This document shows, in pieces, positions 41,321-51,083 of a DNA stretch of 64,000 nt. A program made the position numbers and the translations under genes. The stretch's first letter is position 1, and each line of letters opens with the position of its first letter. Source of the DNA: Gp1-AA112 sp045808065 (GTDB lineage Bacteria > Acidobacteriota > Terriglobia > Terriglobales > Acidobacteriaceae); assembly GCA_045808065.1 (NCBI GenBank), contig JBJMGD010000030.1, positions 62,001 through 126,000 of the forward strand. The letters run 5' to 3'. The notes beneath the pieces are model-generated. The model searched no databases, was not told the DNA's origin, and saw only the letters and a program-made list of their open reading frames with translations.

Positions 41321-42649
41321 TTACGAGAGTGCGTTAATGCGGCTGGAACCAACAGGTACACCCGGAGCAACCGGCTCGACGGTAAGCACCAGGTCGCGGA
41401 CGGCGGTCACCTTCACACTTTGCCCAGGCTCGACGTGCGATGAGGAGGAGGCATTCCAGATCTCGCCGTGGACAAAGACCTTTCCCGCGGGCCGAAGCTG
41501 GGTCTGGGCAACGCCAACTTCACCGATCAGCCCGCGCTTGCCCGTAACCACTTTGCCGCGACGAGCGCGTATTGCTATATCCACTAGAAACAGAGTCAAA
41601 AGTCCAAAAGGAATGCTGACTGCGAACGCGGTCAACACTCGGATGCGCATTTGCGGAATTGGTCCGTCAACCAGGAGCAGCGCTCCCAGAATCATCACCG
41701 CGATTCCACCGACACCAAGCACCCCATGAGTCGCGAACTTGGCTTCAAGCGCAAAGAGAATAAACGCAGTCAAGATCAGGGCCACGCCGGCGAAGCGCAG
41801 CGGCAGCAGATTGAGTGCGAACACCGCAAGCACAACAAAGATGATGCCCACAACGCCGGGAATCACCGCGCCGGGATGGTTGAACTCTGCGTAAATGGCG
41901 GCTGCGCCGATGATCAGAATCAGGAATGCGATGTTCGGATCCATCATGAAGCCGAGGATCTGCTCCTTCAGCGACATGTCATAGTCGACGACCTGGGCTC
42001 CCGCGGTATGGAGGATCTGACTTTGTCCGTCAAACCGTTTGACGGTCTTACCGTCGACCTGCTTTAGCAGATCGGAGGAATCCTTGGCCACATAGTCGAT
42101 CAGGTGCTGCTGTAGCGCTTCCTGTTCCGTGAACGATTTCGATTGACGCACGGCGCTTTCGGCCACCTCGACGTTGCGGCCACGCTTGGCAACGAAAGAA
42201 CGCATAAACGCTGCCGAGTCGTTCTCGAGCTTCTCCTTCATCACCGGATCCATGGTCGTGCCCATTAGGACCGGATGCGCTGCGCCGGTGTTGGTTCCAG
42301 GAGCCATTGCCGCGATATCCGCAGCCTCCAGGATGTAAAAGCCGGCAGAAGCCGACCTGCTCCCCGTCGGGTAGACGTACACGATCACGGGAACTGGCGA
42401 TGCCAACATTTTCGCAATGATCTCGCGGGTAGAATCCGACAGACCTCCGGGGGTGCGAATTTCAACCAGCACCGCTTGCGCGTGCTGATCGGTGGCGCGG
42501 GCAATTCCGCGCTCGATGTATTCGGCAGAAACCGGATTTATGGTGCCGTCGATGACCACGCGAATGACATCCGCGCGAACAGACACGGTGAGGGGCAGGT
42601 GCGCAACGAGCAGAAGAAGAATCCAACGAACTGGATGAAGGCTTCTCAT
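41321..42649 (-). CDS. nfeD: NfeD-type membrane serine protease (ClpP-class)
   Basis: The 442-residue protein has a signal peptide, a ClpP-like protease domain (VLVEIRTPGGLSDSTREI; nucleophile Ser in TGSRSASAGFYIL near residue 100), four or five membrane helices (FLILIIGAAAIYAEFNHPG..., about 235-360) and a C-terminal OB-fold (GKVVTGKRGLIGEVGVAQTQ). This is the long NfeD1b form that cleaves stomatin/slipin C-termini. The slipin gene follows. Its start overlaps the upstream TPR gene's stop by four bases (ATGA), tying three genes into one operon. Confidence 0.92.
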   Translation of the reverse strand: MRSLHPVRWILLLLVAHLPLTVSVRADVIRVVIDGTINPVSAEYIERGIARATDQHAQAVLVEIRTPGGLSDSTREIIAKMLASPVPVIVYVYPTGSRSASAGFYILEAADIAAMAPGTNTGAAHPVLMGTTMDPVMKEKLENDSAAFMRSFVAKRGRNVEVAESAVRQSKSFTEQEALQQHLIDYVAKDSSDLLKQVDGKTVKRFDGQSQILHTAGAQVVDYDMSLKEQILGFMMDPNIAFLILIIGAAAIYAEFNHPGAVIPGVVGIIFVVLAVFALNLLPLRFAGVALILTAFILFALEAKFATHGVLGVGGIAVMILGALLLVDGPIPQMRIRVLTAFAVSIPFGLLTLFLVDIAIRARRGKVVTGKRGLIGEVGVAQTQLRPAGKVFVHGEIWNASSSSHVEPGQSVKVTAVRDLVLTVEPVAPGVPVGSSRINALS

Positions 42650-44262
42650 TGGTTTTGTGGCAGCGTTGCGCGGAGTTTTCCCGCGAGCTGCTGTTTCAAC
42701 TGCAAAGCCGCGCTATTGGCCGGTTCCAGGCGCAACGCTTGCGCGACCGCCTCATTGGCTGCTTCCAGCTTATTCTCTTTCAGATTCAATTGTCCGAGTG
42801 CAACGTAAGCGTCCGGATTCGGCTGGCTGTGCAAGGTTGAATCCAGTTCAGATCTAGCGCCGCTGAGATCGTTAAGAGCGATCTGTGCCTTGGCCAAACC
42901 AACGTGCGCCTCTGCGTTATCAGGATCGAGCGTTAACGCCTTGCGAAAGTTGTCGCGAGCCTCTTGATAAAAGCCCTGCAGAAGTTGCTGCTTTCCGTGA
43001 TCGACATGAAGAGCAGCATGCTTCTTCGGGTCAGAATGCGCCATCTGCGTCTCTTCCGCATTCTCGATAGCAAAGGCAAGCTGGCGGAATGAAGCCTCGT
43101 CGTAATTGCGCTTGATGCGCTCGACCGGTACACGGCCCGGTGAAACTGCGTTGCCGGATATCACGGCAAGATATGCCTTTGCTTCGTTATCTGTCGGCCG
43201 CAGGCTCAAAGTTTCTTTCAATTGACGAATCGCGCCCTGTACATCCTTGACCCGGACAAGGGAAAGAGCAAGATTGAAATGGTAATCCGCGTCACTGGGG
43301 TCGGCCTGTACAGCTCTCTCGAGGTAGTCAACCGAGGCACCCTTCCCACGGCGCGCCTCCACGACTCCGAGGTTGTTGTAGACCTCTGTCAGGGGCAGCC
43401 TGGCGGCCACAAAGCGGAAAGCCTCTGCCGCTCGCTCCATGTTCGCGCTGTAATAAGCCGATAGTCCCAAAAAGAAATTTGCCTCGCTGGCGTGCTTGTC
43501 TGAGGCAGGGACCTTACTGAACCAGATCATGGCTGATACATAGTCTCTTTGCTCGAAATAGGTTCTCCCCAGTTGGAGCATGGCTACCGAGTAGTTGGGA
43601 TTCAACCGCACGGCTTCTTTGAACCGGCGAATCTTCTCCGCCTCATCGGAAGCCACTATGCCGCGAACGTAATTTTCCAGCGCATCTAGACGGATGTCTT
43701 TAGTCTCGGCGATAAAATCCTGTTTGGTAGCGGCCAGGCCAGGCTGAATCTGCCGCATCAGATCCCAGCTCATCGCTGCCTGGATATCGATAACCTGAAG
43801 CAGCGATCCCGATTCGGTAACAAACGGCAAAAGATGAAGACGCTGCATATCGAGGACTTGGGCCGTAGTCGAGAATACGTTTCCGTCGTAGGTGTAGCTG
43901 CCCAGAACTACGTAATCCACATCCATTTGCTGCGCGATACGCAGCAAGGTAGCGCGTGAGAGTCGAGCGCTAGCCGGGATGCCTACCCGATCGAACGCAT
44001 ACAGCCGATCCTCACGGTTTATGACGAACCTCGATGGCGATTGGATCTGCTGGCCAAGAACTTCGGAGAATGCTTCGCCAATCCACTCGAGTCCCGGAGC
44101 CTTGGAGGCGTTCTGGAAAGGCAGAATAAGTACTACTTTGTTGCCGATCTGAGTTGCATCTGGTGTGGAGTGTGCTGCTTCGGCGGACTGCTGCGCGATG
44201 AGATCAGCGCATGTGGAAATGGCCAGAATAGCGGTGACTGCGAGAATACGGCGCCCGATCAA
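42646..44262 (-). CDS. Exported TPR-repeat protein with N-terminal FlgO/TolB-like domain, upstream of nfeD-slipin
   Basis: The 538-residue protein has a signal peptide ending near ADLIAQ. The region about 40-160 (KVVLILPFQNASKAPGLEWIGEAFSEVLGQ...VLGSYTYDGNVFS) resembles the nucleotide-loop-like domain found before TPRs in many acidobacterial proteins. From about residue 205 at least eight TPR units follow (for example FKEAVRLNPNYSVAMLQLG, ERAVQADPSDADYHFNLAL, KALTLDPDNAEAHVGLA). It probably scaffolds a periplasmic or envelope complex. The four-base overlap with nfeD argues for a shared role in envelope quality control; this is inference. Confidence 0.82.
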   Translation of the reverse strand: MIGRRILAVTAILAISTCADLIAQQSAEAAHSTPDATQIGNKVVLILPFQNASKAPGLEWIGEAFSEVLGQQIQSPSRFVINREDRLYAFDRVGIPASARLSRATLLRIAQQMDVDYVVLGSYTYDGNVFSTTAQVLDMQRLHLLPFVTESGSLLQVIDIQAAMSWDLMRQIQPGLAATKQDFIAETKDIRLDALENYVRGIVASDEAEKIRRFKEAVRLNPNYSVAMLQLGRTYFEQRDYVSAMIWFSKVPASDKHASEANFFLGLSAYYSANMERAAEAFRFVAARLPLTEVYNNLGVVEARRGKGASVDYLERAVQADPSDADYHFNLALSLVRVKDVQGAIRQLKETLSLRPTDNEAKAYLAVISGNAVSPGRVPVERIKRNYDEASFRQLAFAIENAEETQMAHSDPKKHAALHVDHGKQQLLQGFYQEARDNFRKALTLDPDNAEAHVGLAKAQIALNDLSGARSELDSTLHSQPNPDAYVALGQLNLKENKLEAANEAVAQALRLEPANSAALQLKQQLAGKLRATLPQNQ

Positions 44263-44356
44263 GGTACCTGAATTATAGCTCCGGCGTTGCGCACGTCAGA
44301 GTCAGGTAGTTTAGCGACAACGGACCGCGGCCAGGGCAAAGAACTAGGCGGAGAAC

Positions 44357-44431
44357 TGGAGCGGGAGACGGGGATCGAACCCGCAACCAACGGCTTGGGA
44401 AGCCGCTACTCTACCATTGAGCTACTCCCGC
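44357..44431 (-). tRNA. tRNA-Gly (anticodon CCC)
   Basis: On the minus strand: acceptor GCGGGAG/CTCCCGC, D stem GCTC/GAGT, anticodon stem GCGGC/GCCGT with loop TTCCCAA (anticodon CCC), T stem GCGGG/CCCGT with loop TTCGATC. Discriminator T (44360), with CCA encoded at 44359-44357. It reads GGG codons. Confidence 0.96.
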
Positions 44432-44690
44432 TCGGCAGACTGAAATTGTAACAGCCCCGCAGTCCGAAGTACGTGTTAGAGGTCCAGGCGCGGGGCAGTT
44501 TGCAGATCAACGAACAACACATGGGAGTTTCTGCGGCTGGGATGCGCCCACGCCAAACCGTGAGGAGATGTCTTAGGCCTACCTGTCCTGCACCGAAGTA
44601 CATTGTCCTTCGGTAATGGTTCCGAATCGGGAAATCCACCGTTCTGCTGCACGGTGATGCATCCTAGATAATGCAACGAACATAGCAACC

Positions 44691-45068
44691 ATGACACCTG
44701 CCCGCATCCTGTGTGTAGATGACGATCCGCGGATCAATGAGCTAAACCAAGTTGTACTTACCCGCGCTGGATACGACGTCGAGATCGCCGTCTCCCCGGA
44801 AGACGCTCTCGACCGCTTCCAGAAAGGCAAATTTGATCTCGTGATCACCGATCTCTTTTCAGGCGCATCAAGCGATGCCGCCTTCATAGGCAAATTGCGT
44901 GCTCTGGCTCCTTCTATTCCGGTGATCATTGTTAGTGGAAATCACAATCCTGCCCCAGAGGTTCTCAAAGAGGCCAACGCCTTTGTGCAGAAAGCATATT
45001 CCCTAAACGCTCTGAAAGATGCCGTGCACGAGGTTCTTGCGCGCGAGAGACTGCGCAGAATCGGGTAA
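44691..45068 (+). CDS. Single-domain response regulator (receiver only)
   Basis: The 125-residue CheY-like protein has the acidic pocket (VDDDP, residues 9-13), phospho-acceptor D54 in VITDLFSG, Ser in VIIVSGNH, and Lys in FVQKAYS near residue 100, where Pro is missing. No output domain and no neighbouring kinase. It is transcribed toward the DUF72 gene. It is one of seven such proteins in the window. Confidence 0.88.
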   Translation: MTPARILCVDDDPRINELNQVVLTRAGYDVEIAVSPEDALDRFQKGKFDLVITDLFSGASSDAAFIGKLRALAPSIPVIIVSGNHNPAPEVLKEANAFVQKAYSLNALKDAVHEVLARERLRRIG

Positions 45069-45081
45069 AGGATTGCGGCGA

Positions 45082-45987
45082 TCAGCCTTCTTCGGCAAAC
45101 TCCCGCAAATCCGGGTAGTGCTCGAGTAACGTCGCCGGCGATTTGACCTTGCCGCCTTTGAGCATCTGCTTCAATTCCAGAGCGTTCACGGCTGCCTTTC
45201 CTTTGTAGTGGTTGTTTGTCACAGCAAAGGTCTTCTCCACTTTCTCGCCTAGACGCTCGATTTTTTCCTTCCATGGCTCAAGTTGCTTAGGTGTGTAGAG
45301 ATAGTTGTAACGATCATCCCGATTATCAGATTGGAACCACTCCTTGTAATTGCGTCCGTGTAGACGCACATAGGCCAACGGAGAGGTGGCATGCGCGGTG
45401 GCGCGCACAGCGCGGCCGAGCCAAGGTTGGTCAATGTTACAGAAAGCCACGTTCTGTGCCGTGAAGTGAGCGAGGATCTCGGGATTGTCCCAAGTCGCGT
45501 GGCGAACCTCAACCACCAACGGATACTCGCGAAAACGTTGTGTGACTTGCTGCAGGTACGCACGATTTTCGTCTGTGTTCTTGAACGAGATCGGGAATTG
45601 AATGAGCAATGCCCCTAGTTTGTTTTCTTTCGCAATCGAATCGAGTCCTTGCTTAGCTTTGGTTTCATCTTCTTCAATGGGATTGATCGTGGTCGCCGAT
45701 GTCGATTGCAGTACCGCTCCCGGAGCATGCGTGAAGCTGCGAAACAGCTTCGCTGTGAACTCGAAACCGGGATTTACTTCCGCGACCAGATCGCACCATT
45801 GCTTGCCCGTTTTCGGCTGGATGTGGCCATAGAACGAAGTATTGATCTCGCAGCAATCAAAATACTGGGCCAGGAACTGAAGCGGATGTTGCCTTTTCTT
45901 CAAACCGGGCGGATACACGATGCCGTCCCAGTCTTTGTAAGAGAACCCGGCGGTACCGACCAGAATCTGCCCAGAATTCGCGGCCAC
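45082..45987 (-). CDS. DUF72 (YecE-like) protein
   Basis: The 301-residue protein shows the DUF72 TIM-barrel pattern: ILVGTAGFSYKDWDGIVYP at the start, FDCCEINTSFYG, NPGFEFTAKLFRSFTH, LGALLIQFPISFKN, YPLVVEVRHATWDN, YVRLHGRNYKEWF and KTFAVTNNHYKGKAAVNAL. The family is widespread and cytosolic; its reaction is not established. Length is normal. It has no obvious operon partner. Confidence 0.9.
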   Translation of the reverse strand: MAANSGQILVGTAGFSYKDWDGIVYPPGLKKRQHPLQFLAQYFDCCEINTSFYGHIQPKTGKQWCDLVAEVNPGFEFTAKLFRSFTHAPGAVLQSTSATTINPIEEDETKAKQGLDSIAKENKLGALLIQFPISFKNTDENRAYLQQVTQRFREYPLVVEVRHATWDNPEILAHFTAQNVAFCNIDQPWLGRAVRATAHATSPLAYVRLHGRNYKEWFQSDNRDDRYNYLYTPKQLEPWKEKIERLGEKVEKTFAVTNNHYKGKAAVNALELKQMLKGGKVKSPATLLEHYPDLREFAEEG

Positions 45988-46193
45988 GCATCTAGCTTAC
46001 CTCGCAGGCAGCAGAGCAACAGTAAAAGGGGGAGGGCACCAGATTGCATTTGTATCGCGCCAAGGACATTTCCCGGAGCGCCAGACGCCGTTGTCCGGCG
46101 GAATCTTGGGATCCGAGACTCTTGATGTACTAATTAATTTGTTAAGTGAGGGCACCCGGAACTGAGTCGTCTTCTCTTGTCCAAGAAGCCAGT

Positions 46194-47864
46194 TCACCGT
46201 CGTGGTCGCAGGAATAACTCTTCTTCAAATTCGCTGCGCTGATTGCGGCGTTTACTCCCATTTTGGTACGAGGCTTTGATGAATTCGCGGAAGAGCGGAT
46301 GCGGTTCGAGAGGTTTGGACTTGAACTCCGGGTGAAATTGGCAGCCGAGGAAGTACGGATGACCGGGAATCTCGACGATCTCGACGTAGGTGCCGTCGGG
46401 AGTCGATCCGGTGATATGAAGGCCAGCGCCGGTCAGTAAAGCTTCATATTCGCGGTTGAATTCGTAGCGATGCCGGTGACGCTCGCTGATTTCGGTTTGT
46501 CCGTAGGCTCGAGCCGCAATGGAACTAGGCTCGAGCTTGCAGTCCCAGGCGCCTAAACGCATCGTGCCGCCCAGCTCATCAATGCCCTTTAATTCGCGGA
46601 GCTTGTAGATAACGCGATGTGGCGTACTCGGATCAAATTCGCTTGAGTCCGCTTGCTCGAGCCCGCAGACATGGCGTGCAAACTCGATGCAGGCGGTCTG
46701 CATCCCTAAACAAATTCCGAAGTAAGGAACCTGTTTCTCGCGCGCATATCGAATTGCATTCAGCATCCCATCGATTCCGCGCTTGCCGAAGCCGCCGGGA
46801 ACCAAAATGCCATCATAACCTTCTAGCTGCGCTTCATAGGATCTGTCTTCAAGGCTTTTGCTTTCCAGCCCTTCCGCCTCCACCCAGGTGACGTTCAGCT
46901 TGAGGCTCTGTCCCACAGCTCCATGCGTCAGGGCTTCCTTCAGCGACTTGTACGAATCCTCGTATTCAACGTACTTACCGACAATCGCGATCGAAACTTC
47001 GTCCGTCGGATTGTAGACACGATGAACCAACCCTTCCCATGCAGAAAGATCCCGCTCACGAGCTGGTAAGTGCAGGTACTTGAGCGCAAGGGTGTCGACA
47101 TTCTCGTGCGCGAAAACGAGCGGCACTTCGTAAATTGAGGCTACGTCCTTGGCAGTGATCACCGCCTCTTCTTCGACATTGCAGAACAGAGCGATCTTGC
47201 CCTTCAATTCTTTCGCCAGAAAGCGATCGGTGCGACAGAGGAGAATGTCCGGCTGAATTCCCACACTGAGCAGCTCTTTCACCGAGTGCTGGGTTGGTTT
47301 GGTCTTGAGTTCCCCAGCCGCCGCGATCCAGGGAACGAGAGTAACGTGCACGAAGATAGTGTTTTCACGTCCTAGTTCCTGACGCATCTGGCGGATGGCC
47401 TCGATGAATGGCAGTGATTCTATGTCGCCGACTGTGCCGCCAATCTCGACCAATGAGACGTCCACGTCCTGCGACACTTTTTTCATCGCCGCCTTGATCT
47501 CGTTAGTGACATGGGGAATGACCTGCACCGTTTTGCCGAGATAATCTCCCCGACGTTCTTTCGTGATGATCTGCTCGTAGATCCGGCCGGTGGTGAGATT
47601 GTTATCGCGACTCAGCTTCGCGTGGGTGTAGCGCTCGTAATGCCCGAGATCGAGGTCAGTCTCGGCGCCGTCGTCCGTGACGAACACTTCGCCGTGCTGG
47701 AACGGAGACATGGTCCCGGGATCAACATTCAGGTACGGATCGAACTTCTGGAGACTTACCTTCAGTCCGCGGCTCTCCAGCAGGCACCCAATCGATGCTG
47801 CTGCCAATCCCTTGCCCAAAGAAGACACAACACCGCCGGTCACAAAGATGTACTTTGCTGACAT
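46194..47864 (-). CDS. pyrG: CTP synthase
   Basis: The 556-residue enzyme makes CTP from UTP, ATP and glutamine. It has the N-terminal amidoligase domain (FVTGGVVSSLGKGLAAASIG, DPYLNVDPGTMSPFQHGEVF, VEIGGTVGDIE) and a C-terminal class I glutamine amidotransferase domain (nucleophile Cys in YFGICLGMQ, then HPYFLGCQFHPEFKS). The extra 20 residues at the C-terminus (KRRNQRSEFEEEL...) are charged. GGAG precedes the ATG. It is monocistronic, with a 380-base space upstream. Confidence 0.97.
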   Translation of the reverse strand: MSAKYIFVTGGVVSSLGKGLAAASIGCLLESRGLKVSLQKFDPYLNVDPGTMSPFQHGEVFVTDDGAETDLDLGHYERYTHAKLSRDNNLTTGRIYEQIITKERRGDYLGKTVQVIPHVTNEIKAAMKKVSQDVDVSLVEIGGTVGDIESLPFIEAIRQMRQELGRENTIFVHVTLVPWIAAAGELKTKPTQHSVKELLSVGIQPDILLCRTDRFLAKELKGKIALFCNVEEEAVITAKDVASIYEVPLVFAHENVDTLALKYLHLPARERDLSAWEGLVHRVYNPTDEVSIAIVGKYVEYEDSYKSLKEALTHGAVGQSLKLNVTWVEAEGLESKSLEDRSYEAQLEGYDGILVPGGFGKRGIDGMLNAIRYAREKQVPYFGICLGMQTACIEFARHVCGLEQADSSEFDPSTPHRVIYKLRELKGIDELGGTMRLGAWDCKLEPSSIAARAYGQTEISERHRHRYEFNREYEALLTGAGLHITGSTPDGTYVEIVEIPGHPYFLGCQFHPEFKSKPLEPHPLFREFIKASYQNGSKRRNQRSEFEEELFLRPRR

Positions 47865-48244
47865 TCGCTCCTCGCCTGATTGTGATTAGGAACTCCGACC
47901 AGTGCAGCCATCTTCGATGATGATTCTGCCGGATGGCCGCAGCCGTTCGTTGCAGTTCGGAGACTCCGCCCCGTGCCTTTCCAGGCAGGGCCGGGTTGAA
48001 CCGCATAGGGGTGCACAACCAATTATGGCAGAAGTCGAGCTGTGAAGAAATTGTGAATTTCGTGCTGCGCCCCAAAGCAACAGCAAAACACGACATGGAA
48101 CACGCATGTAACGGATCGCGCACCACAGATCACTATCAGTTTACTCACGGAGTCGAATGTGCATGCACTGTGGTGCATAGGGTGGACGGACACTCTCCGC
48201 TAGACTGAACCGAAAACCAGCGCGCGAGGAATTCCAGGAGAGCT
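47865..48244. other. Intergenic space between divergent pyrG and DUF4197 genes
   Basis: 380 bases that must hold promoters for both genes. A small stem-loop CCGTGCCTTTCCAGGCAGGG lies at about 47971-47990. I find no RNA gene or supported reading frame; open frames across it lack conserved character. Confidence 0.45.
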
Positions 48245-48982
48245 ATGAGGAAGTGGATCGCAGTCGTTCCGGTCTTAGCAGGATTGTTGTGTGTCTGGTG
48301 TGCAGCGCAATCACCGTTCGATCAAATCCTGCAAAAAGCAAAGGCTGTTCGCTCAGCAAATGCAGCTCGCGGTCTTTCCAACGACAAGATTGTAGCCGGG
48401 CTTAAAGAAGCTCTGACAGTGAGCACACGAAACGCAGTCACCTCTACCGGCCACACGGATGGCTTCCTAAAGAATGAAGCTATCAAGATCCTGATGCCAG
48501 ACAAGCTCCGGAACGTCAGCAAAGGCATGCGGCTTGTCGGCATGGGATCGCAAGTGGATGCTTTCGAAGTAGATATGAATCGGGCCGCTGAGCAGGCCGC
48601 GCCAGCCGCCAGGCAGATATTCATCGATGCAGTTAAGCAGATGAGCTTCAGCGACGCTCGCCAAATCCTCTCCGGGAACGACACCGCAGCAACCGATTAC
48701 TTCAAGAGGCAGAGCTCAGAGGAATTGCGTGCAGCTTTCGCCCCAATCGTGCACCAAACGATGGAAAACGTTGGGGTCGTGCGCGAATATAACCAGCTCA
48801 TGAGGAATCCGATGGCCGTTCGCGTGGCCGCCAGACAAAGCTTTAACCTCGATGACTATATTGTCGGCAAGACAATGGACGGCCTCTTCTACGTAATGGG
48901 GGAAGAAGAAAGAAAGATTCGCAAAGACCCAGTCTCTCAAACCACGACGTTGCTCAAGGAAGTCTTTGGCAGGAAGCCATAA
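48245..48982 (+). CDS. DUF4197 exported protein
   Basis: The 245-residue protein has a signal peptide (WIAVVPVLAGLLCVWCAAQ) and an all-helical DUF4197 domain: LSNDKIVAGLKEAL, FLKNEAIKILMPDKLRNV, AFEVDMNRAAEQAAPAARQIF, FSDARQILSGNDTAATDYFK and the NLDDYIVGKTMDGLFYVM end. Function is unknown across the family; proteins are periplasmic. Length is usual. Ribosome-binding site CCAGGAG lies 4 bases before the ATG. It converges on the propeller lipoprotein gene. Confidence 0.88.
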   Translation: MRKWIAVVPVLAGLLCVWCAAQSPFDQILQKAKAVRSANAARGLSNDKIVAGLKEALTVSTRNAVTSTGHTDGFLKNEAIKILMPDKLRNVSKGMRLVGMGSQVDAFEVDMNRAAEQAAPAARQIFIDAVKQMSFSDARQILSGNDTAATDYFKRQSSEELRAAFAPIVHQTMENVGVVREYNQLMRNPMAVRVAARQSFNLDDYIVGKTMDGLFYVMGEEERKIRKDPVSQTTTLLKEVFGRKP

Positions 48983-49000
48983 GAGGCGTAGCTCCAAGAC

Positions 49001-50329
49001 CTACGTCTTTGGCCCGACATACAGCACACCGGTTACTTTCCCAACCACGTCGATGACGGGAGTGTTGTTGTTCAACTTCTCCTGACCCGTAGTTACGTCG
49101 TAGACCCTCACCTCTCCACCCTCAGCCGCATAGACCATATTCCGTGGGGTGATATTGGTGATCGCGGTTACGTCGCCCTTTTGCAGCTGGCCGGCAGCAG
49201 GTGTATCGATGATAGTCGTGCCGGAAGCAGGATCGACAATCGAGAGGCATCCAGTGGTGCAGGTACGTGCGCCGATGATGATCTTGTTTTGAAACAAGGA
49301 GATTGCCTGGTGGAATCCGTCTCCGATCTTGATCTGCTTGCCGCCGGTGAGTGAAGACAGGGGAAGCAGAGTGACGCTACCCGCGCCGGGAGTAGCCGGG
49401 TTGCTGCCCGCCACATACAGGTTGGTGCTATCGCTGGTTCCGGTAGTGGCAGCATCGACCCCTACCGGCTGTCCGACTGTGAGTGTACTCATGTCGAGGA
49501 CAGAGACGCTGGCCTGAGTGCCGCCGCATTCGCGACCGCAATTCAGAATGTAAGCCTTGCTATCGTCGGCGGAGAACACACCATAAGTTGGACGGCTTCC
49601 GGCGCCGGACTGGACTATCTGCACACTGTTGTCGGAAGTATTTATGACTTCGAATTGATCGACATCTTGGCTGAAAACCAGCAGCTTCGCATTGTTGTGA
49701 GACAGCACAATATGCTGCGCGTTGGGCAAGCAGTTGTTGGTGGCTTGGCAATTGCCGGGCGTCGCCGGAATGTTCTTAACACTAATCGCACTTCCGGTGA
49801 GGTCGGCAACTGAAACTTGGTTCGCAGTGCGAATAGCCGCATATACAAACTTTCCGTCGGACGATACAGCCATGCTGTCCGCAGGGCCGGGAAGAGCAAT
49901 CTCGCAGTTTGCACCCGTCGCAGTGCAATCGATAGAGCCGATCTTCGCTGCAAGGGTTTCCTTCGTGTTATCAACTACGGAGATGCCATTGTCGCCGGAA
50001 TTGAAGACCAGCGTGGTGCTGTTCGGACCCGGAATCATCAATTGAGGAAGAGTTCCGCCAAGAATCACGGTGAATGGTGAGAACGAACTCGAATTAATCG
50101 CCGGCTGATCCTTGTTTGCATCCACCACTTGCAGGACGCCGCTACTCGAGCTTGGAACCTGATCCGCTACAAAAGCCCGCTCTTGAAGTGCGGTGGCGCC
50201 GCCACTCCCCGAAGTGACGGTTCCAGGAATGCCCACCCCGCTGTTGTAACCGTTCCCGCACCCCAGGTCACCCGCAATTACAAATACAAAAATCGCTCCG
50301 AAAGTAGCGACATTGCAGCTACGTCTCAA
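49001..50329 (-). CDS. YncE-like beta-propeller lipoprotein
   Basis: The 442-residue protein has a hydrophobic signal ending in AGDLGC, a lipobox-like site (Cys about 24), then a Gly/Ser/Thr-rich linker and propeller repeats (NSGDNGISVVDNTKETLA, VSSDGKFVYAAIRTANQVSVADL, LSHNNAKLLVFSQDVDQFEVINT). No enzymatic domain follows, so it is probably a binding or scaffold protein on the periplasmic side. It is transcribed divergently from UdgX. Confidence 0.82.
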   Translation of the reverse strand: MRRSCNVATFGAIFVFVIAGDLGCGNGYNSGVGIPGTVTSGSGGATALQERAFVADQVPSSSSGVLQVVDANKDQPAINSSSFSPFTVILGGTLPQLMIPGPNSTTLVFNSGDNGISVVDNTKETLAAKIGSIDCTATGANCEIALPGPADSMAVSSDGKFVYAAIRTANQVSVADLTGSAISVKNIPATPGNCQATNNCLPNAQHIVLSHNNAKLLVFSQDVDQFEVINTSDNSVQIVQSGAGSRPTYGVFSADDSKAYILNCGRECGGTQASVSVLDMSTLTVGQPVGVDAATTGTSDSTNLYVAGSNPATPGAGSVTLLPLSSLTGGKQIKIGDGFHQAISLFQNKIIIGARTCTTGCLSIVDPASGTTIIDTPAAGQLQKGDVTAITNITPRNMVYAAEGGEVRVYDVTTGQEKLNNNTPVIDVVGKVTGVLYVGPKT

Positions 50330-50435
50330 TTTTGTCCCTCAGAGAAGCCTTAAATGATGCTGAAGCCGATTATAAATGCCAGAGTTCCAGCTGGCTGCAT
50401 TAGGCCCTCCGGCATCCAAAGATTAAGGATCGAGT

Positions 50436-51083
50436 ATGCCAAAACACCTCACCGTCTCCACCGCTGATTTTTTGCCCCAACGTAGAACGCTCCCGAGCTT
50501 GCGTGACTCCGCACAACACTGCAAAGGTTGTGACCTGTGGAAGCGAGGAACCCAAACCGTCTTCGGAGAGGGTAGACCTGGTGCGGAGGTGATGCTGGTA
50601 GGCGAGCAGCCGGGCAATGACGAAGATCTTGAGGGACGTCCATTCGTCGGACCTGCAGGGCGGATTCTGAACAAGGGCTTGGAGGCTGCGGGAATCGATC
50701 GCGACGACGTTTACGTCACCAATGCCGTCAAGCACTTCAAATGGGAGCCTCGCGGTAAACGTCGCATTCATAAAAAGCCAAACGGAATGCAAATTGCCGC
50801 TTGCCGTCCCTGGTTCGACGAGGAAGTGAAGGCCGTTAGGCCAAAAGTGATTGTGTGCCTCGGAGCAACCGCGGCGCAAGCCCTTCTTGGTCCTAAGTTC
50901 AGGGTCACTCAGGATCGGGGCAGGGTTATCTCAACCGGTAATATTCCGATCATCGCTACTGTTCATCCTTCATCGATCCTGCGAGCAACCGACGACGAGA
51001 GCCGCCACGCAGAGATGGCGCGCTTTATCGATGATCTTCGTGCTGTCGCCAAGCAGATTAGCACCAAGCAAAGAGCCGCGTAG
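50436..51083 (+). CDS. udgX: UdgX-type uracil-DNA-binding protein (uracil-DNA glycosylase superfamily)
   Basis: The 215-residue protein has the four cysteines of the family 4-like iron-sulfur cluster (C29, C32, C123, C141), motif A GEQPGNDEDLEGRPFVGPAG, and motif B HPSSILR. The insertion RGKRRIH, with H112, is the mark of UdgX, which forms a lasting covalent bond with the uracil-site sugar instead of turning over like ordinary glycosylases. Relatives protect against or flag uracil in DNA. It stands alone and is not in the imu cassette, but both act on damaged DNA. No signal peptide. Confidence 0.92.
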   Translation: MPKHLTVSTADFLPQRRTLPSLRDSAQHCKGCDLWKRGTQTVFGEGRPGAEVMLVGEQPGNDEDLEGRPFVGPAGRILNKGLEAAGIDRDDVYVTNAVKHFKWEPRGKRRIHKKPNGMQIAACRPWFDEEVKAVRPKVIVCLGATAAQALLGPKFRVTQDRGRVISTGNIPIIATVHPSSILRATDDESRHAEMARFIDDLRAVAKQISTKQRAA

